DNA of 14,808 bases from JACMNW01 sp031413495. GTDB taxonomy: Bacteria > Pseudomonadota > Alphaproteobacteria > Rhodobacterales > Rhodobacteraceae. Below the pieces are notes generated by a model. It was given only the letters and a program-made list of their open reading frames with translations. It did not search any database and had not been told where the DNA came from. Position numbers and translations under genes: made by a program. The stretch's first letter is position 1, and every line of letters begins with the position of its first letter. Of this stretch, positions 8,540 through 14,808 are shown in pieces. Where the stretch lies: the NCBI GenBank assembly GCA_031413495.1, contig JANOFE010000116.1:1-14808 (forward strand). Reading direction: 5' to 3'.

Positions 8540-9229
8540 ATGTTGACGCGCAAACAACTGGAGCTGCTGGATTTCATCAAAACCCGGGTGGACCGTGATG
8601 GCGTGCCGCCGTCGTTTGATGAAATGAAAGATGCGCTGAATTTGCGGTCAAAATCCGGCATCCACCGTCTGATCACGGCACTGGAAGAACGCGGTTTCAT
8701 CCGCCGCCGCCTTGCGCACCGTGCCCGCGCGCTGGAAATCATCAAGCTGCCCGAAGCTATGGAAAAGCCCGGCTTTTCACCCAAAGTCATCAAGGGCGAC
8801 AAGGTTGATCTGCCGCGCGGTGCCATGCCGATTTCGGGCGTCTACGCGCTTGAGATTCCCGTCATGGGCCGCATTGCCGCCGGTGTGCCAATTGAGGCCA
8901 TATCTGAAATCTCGCATCATGTCGCTGTTCCGGGCTCGATGCTGTCTGGCAAGGGGCAGCACTATGCCCTTGAAGTTAAAGGTGATTCTATGATCGAGGC
9001 AGGGATCAACGATGGTGATATAGTGGTGATCCAGGAACAATCCACCGCCGAGAATGGCGATATCGTGGTGGCCTTGGTCGAAGATCAGGAAGCGACGCTC
9101 AAACGCTTTCGTCGTCGCGGCGGGATGATCGCGCTCGAAGCCGCAAATCCCGCGTATGAAACCCGCGTCTACCCCGACCATCTGGTCAAGGTGCAGGGGC
9201 GTCTTGTCGGATTGATCCGCAGTTATTGA
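8540..9229 (+). CDS. lexA: LexA repressor / self-cleaving protease
   Basis: LexA (229 residues) represses SOS genes and cleaves itself when RecA filaments form on damaged DNA. Residues 1-66 are the winged helix-turn-helix: MLTRKQLELLDFI, PPSFDEMKDAL, and the recognition helix around LRSKSGIHRLITALEERG (35-52). A linker (70-100) leads to the S24 peptidase domain with the cleavage bond Ala114-Gly115 in GRIAAGVP, the nucleophile Ser150 in VKGDSMIEAGI and the general base Lys188 in ATLKRF. I start at 8540 because GGAGAG (8528-8533) sits six bases upstream and the N-terminus matches the family; an in-frame ATG at 8513 lies inside the palindrome and is unlikely. Its own SOS box is upstream. It converges with comEC. 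Confidence 0.97.
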   Translation: MLTRKQLELLDFIKTRVDRDGVPPSFDEMKDALNLRSKSGIHRLITALEERGFIRRRLAHRARALEIIKLPEAMEKPGFSPKVIKGDKVDLPRGAMPISGVYALEIPVMGRIAAGVPIEAISEISHHVAVPGSMLSGKGQHYALEVKGDSMIEAGINDGDIVVIQEQSTAENGDIVVALVEDQEATLKRFRRRGGMIALEAANPAYETRVYPDHLVKVQGRLVGLIRSY

Positions 9230-9235
9230 TCCGCA
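9211..9235 (+). repeat. 11-base direct repeat across the lexA stop
   Basis: ATTGATCCGCA occurs at 9211-9221 and again at 9225-9235, with a period of 14 bases; the second copy contains the lexA stop codon. Beyond it a GC palindrome GGCGCGCGCC (9250-9259) lies in the 89-base gap before the comEC stop. Either may be incidental; neither has a T-tract that would make a clear terminator. Confidence 0.4.
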
Positions 9236-9318
9236 AATCCCGTTCAATGGGCGCGCGCCAAACGGCATCGACGCAACATTTGGTCCGGTGCAGTTTCACT
9301 TTCGCGGATATTTTCGTG

Positions 9319-11430
9319 TCAGTCCGACCGCGCCAATGCAACCTTGCGCGCGGCCAAAACCGGCAGGTCCGCCAGTGACGCACTTGAGACAGTCCACAGT
9401 CGTTTGACGCCAAGGCTGGGGGTCATCACCAGCCCGTCTTTTGACGCAGATAGCGCCAAAGATCCGGTTTTGCGTAAAAACGATTCGTCGATCACCTGGC
9501 AACCTGCGGGTGGGGTTTCCACAGATGCCGCGATGATCACCAAATCCACCTTGGCACAGGCGGCGGCCAGAAACCCATCCGCGCCTTTGCCCTTCAGATG
9601 CACGCCTGTCCATCCCGCCAAAGTAAAGCTGCGCCTGCCTTTTGGCCCAGCAAACCCATCCCGTGCGGCCGCCTGATCCTGCACCGCCAGATCGCCGTCA
9701 TTTTCCAACCAACTGTCCGCCGAGAACCCGGCCCCTTTTGCCGATGACATGGCGCGTCCATCGGGCCCCAGCAGCCCGACCAGAACTGCGTCGCCGCTGA
9801 TCAACATGGTGGGCCGCTCCGCCCCCCCCCAGATCGCAAATGCTATGGCAACCGGGGCAAGCCCAATGGCCCGTATCCGGCCCTGAAACAAAATCACCCA
9901 CAGCGCGCCCAAGCTAAGCACTGGCAAAACCAACCACGGCGGCGTCGGCACGGCTGTGACCGCGCCATCAAGGCTGGCAATCCAGTGTGCGATGAACAAA
10001 ATCCAGCGTGACCCAAGTTCCATGATCCACAACGGCAGGTCGGCAAGCCCAAAGGGCGCTGCAAGGGCCGCCACCGCCCCCGCAGGCATCACCACTGCCC
10101 CCATCACCGGGACGGTCAACAAGTTGGCGATCAGGCCATAATCCGTCATCCGGTTGAAATGTGCCGCCGCAAACGGGGCCGTCGCCACCCCCGCAATCAC
10201 CGATGACAGCACAAGCGTGAAAATCGGCATCGTCCAACGCGGTAGCGTTTCGCGGATCAACTGCCCCTCAAATACCCCAAATCCCCAGATCAGCGCGATC
10301 GTTGCGGCGAATGACATCTGAAATCCCGGCTCCAACAGGCTTTCGGGTTGCCACAAAAGCAACACGCAAGCCGAAAGCGCCACCGTGCGCAGCGACAGCG
10401 CCCGCCTGTCCAACAGCACTGCCCCCAGCATCACCACCACCATGATAAACGCCCGCTGCGTCGCCACATTAGACCCCGACAGCGCCAGATAGAACGCAGC
10501 CACCGCCAGCGCCACCACCGCTGCAAGTTTCTTGGAATTCACCCGCAACGCCAGATGCGGGATCAGCGCCACGCCGTACCGTATCAGCACGAACACGAAC
10601 CCGGTCAGAAACGCCATATTCATCCCCGATATCGCCAGCAAATGCGCAAGGTTGCTGTCACGCAGCGCCTCGACTGTATCAAGGCTGATGCCGGATCTGT
10701 CGCCCGTCATCACACCCGATGCAAAAGCCCCCGCATCACCCGGAACTGCCGTTTGAATGGCGTTTGACAGATAGGTGCGCACCCGGTTGACGGTTTGCGC
10801 GCCGTCCTTTGGCGCCTCAAGCACCAGAACCGGCGTTCTGGTATAGCCCACCGCCCCCAACCGGTCAAAATACGCCATCCGGCGAAAATCAAATCCGCCC
10901 GGTTCTGCAGGGCCTTCGGGCGCAGACAAATGACCCGTCAGCACAACCGTCATCCCCGGCACAGCAACAAATTGATCCTGATTGCCATGCAGCGATACCC
11001 GCACCGTTTGCGGCGTGCGCTTGGGCGATGTCCGCTCCAGCACCACCTGGTCAAGCGTCAGGCGCAGCTTGTCAGATTGTGATCGGTCTATCGCAATCAC
11101 CCGCCCCTCGACCGGGCCGTAATAGCGAAAATCGAGCATTGGGGATGCCTGCAAATGCCCGCGCAGGCCCGCCGCCAACAGGCCAACTGCGATGCAGGCC
11201 ACCGCCACTGCTGGGGGATGCAAAATTTCTGCCCCCTTCATCCGCACAATTGCGCTGACCGCAAATATACCGGCAGCGAACAGATAGACCGTTGGCCCCG
11301 GCTCAACAACAAACGAAAACCAAAGGCCGATGCCAAGTGCTGCGAAAACAGGCACCCATGGGAACAATTGCCCCGGTGCCGCGGCCAAAAACCGCAGCGG
11401 TGCTGCCAAATGATGTAACAGGCTGGCCAC
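9319..11430 (-). CDS. comEC: ComEC/Rec2-family DNA-uptake channel protein, without beta-lactamase-like domain
   Basis: The protein has 703 residues and many membrane helices. N-terminal hydrophobic segments (~22-42, 46-64, 72-90) precede an OB-fold-like soluble region (~104-205, the DUF4131/ComEC N-terminal region). The Competence domain follows (~235-500) with MTGDRSGISLDTVEALRDSN (241-260), LLAISGMNMAFLTG (264-277), LSGSNVATQRAFIM (317-330) and EPGFQMSFAAT (367-377). ComEC forms the inner-membrane channel for incoming single-stranded DNA in natural transformation. The last ~160 residues sit where the metallo-beta-lactamase-like nuclease domain would be, but show no HxHxDH metal motif, so nuclease activity is not expected. 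The start is GTG at 11430 with GGGA about seven bases upstream on the coding strand. It diverges from gltX with only ~75 bases between. Confidence 0.9.
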   Translation of the reverse strand: MASLLHHLAAPLRFLAAAPGQLFPWVPVFAALGIGLWFSFVVEPGPTVYLFAAGIFAVSAIVRMKGAEILHPPAVAVACIAVGLLAAGLRGHLQASPMLDFRYYGPVEGRVIAIDRSQSDKLRLTLDQVVLERTSPKRTPQTVRVSLHGNQDQFVAVPGMTVVLTGHLSAPEGPAEPGGFDFRRMAYFDRLGAVGYTRTPVLVLEAPKDGAQTVNRVRTYLSNAIQTAVPGDAGAFASGVMTGDRSGISLDTVEALRDSNLAHLLAISGMNMAFLTGFVFVLIRYGVALIPHLALRVNSKKLAAVVALAVAAFYLALSGSNVATQRAFIMVVVMLGAVLLDRRALSLRTVALSACVLLLWQPESLLEPGFQMSFAATIALIWGFGVFEGQLIRETLPRWTMPIFTLVLSSVIAGVATAPFAAAHFNRMTDYGLIANLLTVPVMGAVVMPAGAVAALAAPFGLADLPLWIMELGSRWILFIAHWIASLDGAVTAVPTPPWLVLPVLSLGALWVILFQGRIRAIGLAPVAIAFAIWGGAERPTMLISGDAVLVGLLGPDGRAMSSAKGAGFSADSWLENDGDLAVQDQAAARDGFAGPKGRRSFTLAGWTGVHLKGKGADGFLAAACAKVDLVIIAASVETPPAGCQVIDESFLRKTGSLALSASKDGLVMTPSLGVKRLWTVSSASLADLPVLAARKVALARSD

Positions 11431-11450
11431 CTTGTTTCCCGACCCTGCAT

Positions 11451-11460
11451 TGTCTAGACA
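11451..11460. promoter_or_regulatory. palindrome in the comEC-gltX divergent promoter region
   Basis: TGTCTAGACA is a perfect 10-base palindrome in the only ~75-base space between the divergent comEC and gltX starts, where promoters for both must lie. TTGTCT (11450-11455) overlaps it and could serve as a weak -35 for gltX, but no good -10 follows at standard spacing. A regulatory role is inferred from position only. Confidence 0.25.
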
Positions 11461-11504
11461 GTCACGATCCTAACCGCCCTATGGTTTCTGAAAGGTTAAT
11501 GCGC

Positions 11505-12926
11505 ATGAGCGTGCCCACCCCGCAGCCGAATAAACCCGTGGTCACCCGCTTTGCGCCGTCGCCAACCGGCTATCTGCACATCGGCGGCGGGCGCACGGCG
11601 CTGTTCAACTGGCTCTATGCGCGCGGGCATGGCGGCACATTTTTGCTTAGAATTGAAGATACCGACCGCGAACGGTCCACCCCTGAAGCAACTGCCGCAA
11701 TTCTGCGCGGGCTTGAATGGCTTGGCCTTGATTGGGACGGCGATGTGGTCAGCCAGTTCGCGCGCAAGGACCGTCATGCCGAAGTGGCGCATGATATGCT
11801 TGCCCGAGGATCGGCCTATAAGTGCTTTTGTACACAGGAAGAAATCGAATCTTTCCGCGCGGCGGCAGAGGCCGCAAAAAGATCCACCCTGTTTATCAGC
11901 CCATGGCGCGATGCAGAACCCGCAACGCATCCCGACACCCCCTTTGTGATCCGCATGAAAGCCCCCCGCACCGGGCAAACGGTGATCGCCGACGCGGTGC
12001 AAGGCACGGTTACCTTCCAGAATGATCTTCTCGATGACATGGTTTGTTTACGCTCTGATGGCACACCGACCTATATGTTGGCCGTTGTGGTCGATGACCA
12101 TGACATGGGGGTCACCCATGTCATCCGCGGGGATGACCACCTGAACAACGCCGCCCGCCAGTCGATGATTTATACCGCCATGGATTGGGAGGTGCCGGTT
12201 TGGGCGCATATTCCGCTGATCCATGGCCCCGACGGCAAAAAACTGTCCAAACGCCATGGTGCCTTGGGGGTGGAGGAGTATCAGGCTATGGGCTACCCCG
12301 CCGCGGGCATGCGCAATTATCTGTCGCGCCTTGGCTGGTCGCATGGCGATGACGAATTTTTCACCTCAGAACAGGCCATGGGCTGGTTTGAGGTAACGGA
12401 CATCGGCCGCGCACCGTCCCGGCTTGATTTCAAAAAGCTGGAACATATCTGCGGGCTTCACATGGCTGCTGGGAATGATGCTGCACTGCTGCATGAATTG
12501 AAGGCCTATTTGGTGGCAGCGGGCCACTTAGCCCTGACTGAGGCACAGGAAAACGGGCTATTGCGGGCCATGTACTGCCTAAAAGATCGCGCCAAGACAT
12601 TCCCTGAACTTATTGATAAGGCTCATTTTGTTCTGACGTCGCGGCCTGTTCTGGCGGATGCAGGATCGGCTAAGGCCCTTGATTCAGTATCCCGTAGCAT
12701 ACTGCAAGAATTGACGCTGCAGCTGCAAACTGCTATCTGGACAAAGGAAGGTCTAGAGGCCATTCTTACCGCTATTGCCACTGCCAACGGGCTTGGTTTT
12801 GGCAAACTGGCCGCCCCTTTGCGTGCTGCACTTGCCGGGCGCACTGTGACGCCCAGTGTTTACGACATGATGCTTGTCATCGGTCAAGATGAGACGATTT
12901 CGCGGCTGAACGACGCCGTGGCCTAA
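11505..12926 (+). CDS. gltX: glutamyl-tRNA synthetase
   Basis: GltX (473 residues) charges tRNA-Glu with glutamate in the cytoplasm. It is a class I synthetase: the HIGH-type signature in TRFAPSPTGYLHIGGGRTA (14-32), LLRIEDTDRERSTPEAT (48-64), DGTPTYMLAVVVDDHDMGVTH (185-205), VIRGDDHLNN (206-215) and the KMSKS-type loop KKLSKRHGALGV (245-256), followed by a helical anticodon-binding half. The start at 11505 begins just after AAAGG (11491-11495); an ATG two codons upstream (11499) is too close to that site, and the open frame back to 11292 runs antisense into comEC and is not coding. Nothing in the catalytic half looks damaged. Alphaproteobacteria often have two gltX copies and use one on tRNA-Gln as well; which type this is cannot be settled here. 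Confidence 0.95.
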   Translation: MSVPTPQPNKPVVTRFAPSPTGYLHIGGGRTALFNWLYARGHGGTFLLRIEDTDRERSTPEATAAILRGLEWLGLDWDGDVVSQFARKDRHAEVAHDMLARGSAYKCFCTQEEIESFRAAAEAAKRSTLFISPWRDAEPATHPDTPFVIRMKAPRTGQTVIADAVQGTVTFQNDLLDDMVCLRSDGTPTYMLAVVVDDHDMGVTHVIRGDDHLNNAARQSMIYTAMDWEVPVWAHIPLIHGPDGKKLSKRHGALGVEEYQAMGYPAAGMRNYLSRLGWSHGDDEFFTSEQAMGWFEVTDIGRAPSRLDFKKLEHICGLHMAAGNDAALLHELKAYLVAAGHLALTEAQENGLLRAMYCLKDRAKTFPELIDKAHFVLTSRPVLADAGSAKALDSVSRSILQELTLQLQTAIWTKEGLEAILTAIATANGLGFGKLAAPLRAALAGRTVTPSVYDMMLVIGQDETISRLNDAVA

Positions 12927-12996
12927 CCCGCCGCTGTCCTTTCCCCCGCAACTGATAGGCCAGCTGCCGGCCGCTTGACGATTGAAGGGAAGACCG

Positions 12997-13767
12997 ATGT
13001 CAGAACCGACCAGAAAAGCCACTCTTACCCTTGATGGCAAAACCATTGATCTGCCCGTGCACCGCCCCACTGTTGGGCCGGACGTGCTTGATATTCGCAA
13101 ATTATACACCGAAGCCGACGTGTTCACTTACGACCCCGGCTTCACCTCAACCGCTGCCTGCGAAAGTGCCATCACCTATATCGACGGTGATAAGGGCGAA
13201 CTGCTGTATCGCGGCTATCCCATTGAACAGCTTGCAGACAAATCCAGTTTTCTGGAGGTTTGCTTCCTTTTGCTTTACGGCAACCTGCCAAACGCTGCAC
13301 AATTGGCTGATTTCGAAAGCCGTGTGCGCAATCACACGATGGTGCATGAACAGATGCATTATTTCTTCCGTGGCTTTCGCCGCGATGCGCATCCGATGGC
13401 CACGATGGTGGGCGTTGTTGGCGCGATGTCGGCCTTCTACCATGACAGCACCGACATCAGCGACCCTTGGCAGCGCGAGGTTGCAGCCATTCGCATGATC
13501 GCCAAATTGCCGACGATTGCGGCGATGGCCTTCAAATATTCCATTGGCCAGCCGTTTGTGTACCCCAAGAACAGCCTCGATTACGCATCCAATTTCCTGC
13601 ACATGTGCTTTGCGGTGCCTTGCGAAGACTATGTACCAAACCCGATCATCGCCAAGGCGCTTGACCGGATCATGATGCTGCATGCCGATCACGAACAGAA
13701 TGCGTCCACCTCAACGGTGCGTCTTGCCGGATCGTCAGGTGCAAACCCGTTTGCCTGCATCGCCGCT
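12997..13767 (+). CDS. gltA: citrate synthase, N-terminal 257 residues only (truncated at a chimeric join)
   Basis: The frame encodes the first ~60% of a type II (hexameric) citrate synthase, which condenses acetyl-CoA and oxaloacetate to start the TCA cycle. The start at 12997 has AAGGGA (12985-12990) six bases upstream. Clear family sequence runs from LDIRKLYTEADVFTYDPGF (31-49) through YIDGDKGELLYRGYPIEQL (61-79) and LHADHEQNASTSTVRLAGSS (228-247) to GANPFACIAA (248-257). After that, homology stops abruptly and the frame continues into unrelated eukaryotic sequence. The normal protein is ~430 residues. The missing part holds the GPAHGG His, the MGFGHRVY His and the catalytic Asp before FYSG, equivalent to E. 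coli His264, His305 and Asp362, so this fragment could not be active. I read it as a complete gene in its true genome, cut by a false join. Confidence 0.93.
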
Positions 13768-14057
13768 CAGCACCGCCGAGCGAAAATCCGCCCCACCAGT
13801 CATCAGTGGCGTCCTCAAGAAATTTTGCAAAGAGTTCCTGGAAAACGCTTACAACGGATTCATGGAGGCTGTCAAGGTTGGCGAAATTCTATTGGTACGG
13901 CATTTGAGAGCGGCTTTGATACCTGTCAAATTTTACAGGCTCAAATCGGAAGCGTGAACAGTGATGTCGCTGAGGACTACCATCGGGAATATCTATGGGC
14001 ACTGCGATTCTTCATGGCGTTCAATCGCGCATCTGGTTTTGACATGGGTTTTATCAG
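13768..14057 (+). CDS. timeless: TIMELESS-family protein fragment of eukaryotic origin (two exons)
   Basis: Two reading frames separated by a short intron together encode a stretch that fits the conserved N-terminal TIMELESS domain. The first exon (frame starting at 13766) gives LSTAERKSAPPVISGVLKKF, then CKEFLENAYNGFMEAVK; the second, from 13939 in another frame, gives EYLWALRFFMAFNRASGFDM. Human TIMELESS, as I recall it, has FCSEFLENCYNRLMGSVK followed by YYMWALAFFMAFNRAASF at the same spacing, and also LS...RRSA upstream. The family is a replication-fork protection factor (with TIPIN) in the eukaryotic nucleus; bacteria have no homologue. The fragment begins at the join with gltA and ends at a likely donor (CAG|GTTAAT, 14057/14058), so both ends are incomplete. 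Codon use is less GC-biased than in the bacterial genes. The family call rests on memory of the human protein, but the matching blocks are long and in order. Confidence 0.85.
13895..13938 (+). other. probable short spliceosomal intron in the TIMELESS fragment
   Basis: The TIMELESS similarity changes reading frame here, and the first frame reaches a stop at 13955-13957. A 44-base intron starting GTACGG (13895) and ending TTTTACAG (13938) joins the two frames in phase 0. A second donor, AAG|GTTGGC at 13877, would give a 62-base intron, also in phase 0; its product is nearer in length to the human protein. Both options use the same acceptor. Introns this short fit nematodes and some other eukaryotes. 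Confidence 0.7.
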
Positions 14058-14808
14058 GTTAATTACTGAGAAAAATAAAAGGCACCGAACTCCGAATTTC
14101 CTTGGTTGCAGATTTCGGTCAGCACTCAGTACCAGACATAAAAATAACCAATATTTAAACATTTTTGTGGTAACTTTTGATGTGTTTTTTCGCCGAATTT
14201 GATCGATGCTTATTTTAATGGAAAAATCAGAAATTGCTTGATTTTGTGGTAACAAATTGGTGTTGGAGAAGTTTTTGTCGCGCCCCCCGGAGGAGGGCGA
14301 CTTACTGATAGCATCCCTGGAGTGCCAAAAAAGTTTGAAGTTTGAAAAGTTTGATTTTTGTTGGTTTTTGGTCATTGTGCAAGCACGTTTACTCGGTTAA
14401 ATAATTTTTTTATTTTTTCAATTTTTTATTCATTTTTTATTGTTCTTTTTTTTACTGTGGATCAGTAATTTGTTTTGGCTGGCTTTTCAAATTTTTCACT
14501 TTTATGTTGTTCATTGAACCTTGCACCCTTCCACATTGTCTAAAAAATAAGTATAGAAAGTTTCTTCTAAGGTCTTTTCGAAACGTTTCAGAACTGAAAA
14601 CTTGACATGACATTCAGAAAGGTTTCAAAAGTTAAAGTTCTGGAAAAAAAGCTTTTCGAAAATTTCAGAAAATTGAAATTTCAAAAAAGTTTTCGTAAAA
14701 ATTGTCCAAAACTAATATTCATGATCTTCTCAAACAAGCAGCCCTCCAAAAAAGGGAAACATTCGTGAGCCATAAAACCGACGATAAGGGTTCCTTACTT
14801 TTTTATTC
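14058..14808. other. AT-rich non-coding eukaryotic-type DNA
   Basis: This 751-base stretch has no convincing gene on either strand. It is strongly AT-rich, with T-runs around 14400-14460 and A/T words built on GAAATTTC, TTTTCGAAAA (14653-14662) and TTTCAG-AA-CTGAAA (14586-14599). Small repeats include AAGTTTG three times (14331-14353) and TTTTGTGGTAAC twice (14163-14174, 14242-14253). One GC-rich island (14277-14301) can fold through GTCG...CGAC ends. The frame from the second TIMELESS exon stays open to 14202, but the residues after 14057 do not resemble the family, so this is most simply the next intron; an acceptor-like TTGCAG at 14106-14111 is possible. Confidence 0.7.
14331..14354 (+). 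repeat. short tandem AAGTTTG repeat
   Basis: AAGTTTG occurs at 14331-14337, 14338-14344 and 14347-14353, the last separated by two A. It is low-complexity DNA inside the AT-rich eukaryotic-type tail and probably has no function of its own. Confidence 0.5.

Noticed and set aside
11292..11504. Upstream extension of the gltX frame
   Set aside because: It overlaps the 5' end of comEC on the other strand; GltX similarity and the AAGG site support the start at 11505.
12982..14202. A single 406-residue open frame running from gltA through the join
   Set aside because: Only 257 residues match citrate synthase; the next ~57 codons read the TIMELESS exon in the wrong frame and the intron. It is an accidental fusion, not a novel protein.
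13977..14375. 132-codon minus-strand open frame across the eukaryotic segment
   Set aside because: It is antisense to the second TIMELESS exon, rich in Asn/Lys/Ser as expected from AT-rich DNA, and matches nothing I know.
13768..14808. A mobile element or phage inserted in gltA
   Set aside because: There is no transposase, integrase, terminal inverted repeat or target duplication visible, and the first sequence after the break is TIMELESS exon rather than element DNA.

Overview
The first ~13.77 kb is GC-rich DNA from an alphaproteobacterium, most likely a member of Rhodobacterales (Rhodobacteraceae). Three things point there: the order ppiD-like / trpE / deacetylase-like / trpG-trpD-trpC / moaC / moeA / lexA / comEC / gltX / gltA, which I recall as typical of that group; an alphaproteobacterial GAAC-N7-GAAC LexA box in front of lexA; and the protein sequences themselves. 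The last ~1 kb is different. At about position 13,767 the citrate synthase gene stops in mid-protein and is replaced by spliced eukaryotic coding sequence from the TIMELESS family, followed by AT-rich, homopolymer-rich non-coding DNA. The window is therefore a bacterial/eukaryotic chimera. An assembly or cloning artefact is the simplest explanation, with a bacterial insertion in a eukaryotic genome as the less likely alternative.

Layout. 1-927: C-terminal part of a PpiD/SurA-type periplasmic peptidyl-prolyl isomerase. 939-2447: trpE. 2481-4130 (minus strand): membrane-anchored, Pro/Ala/Glu-rich 'divergent polysaccharide deacetylase' (YibQ-like) that has lost the family's metal-binding residues; it sits antisense between trpE and the rest of the trp genes. 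4292-7284: the run trpG-trpD-trpC-moaC, with stop/start overlaps at trpG/trpD and trpC/moaC. 7281-8447: moeA, overlapping moaC. 8540-9229: lexA behind its own SOS box. 9319-11430 (minus strand): comEC without the C-terminal beta-lactamase-like nuclease domain. 11505-12926: gltX. 12997-13767: the first 257 codons of gltA. 13768-14057: TIMELESS exon, short intron, exon. 14058-14808: AT-rich DNA with no convincing gene.

How the genes work together. TrpE and TrpG form anthranilate synthase, TrpD adds phosphoribose, and TrpC closes the indole ring. trpF, trpB and trpA are not in this window. MoaC and MoeA act early and late in molybdenum cofactor synthesis and are translationally coupled to the end of the trp run. 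LexA controls the SOS response and very probably its own gene. ComEC, GltX and GltA are unrelated housekeeping or uptake functions that happen to be neighbours.

I see no CRISPR array, rRNA or tRNA gene, prophage, insertion sequence or defence system. The bacterial part is ordinary core genome; the notable signal is the bacterial/eukaryotic join and the identity of the DNA beyond it.
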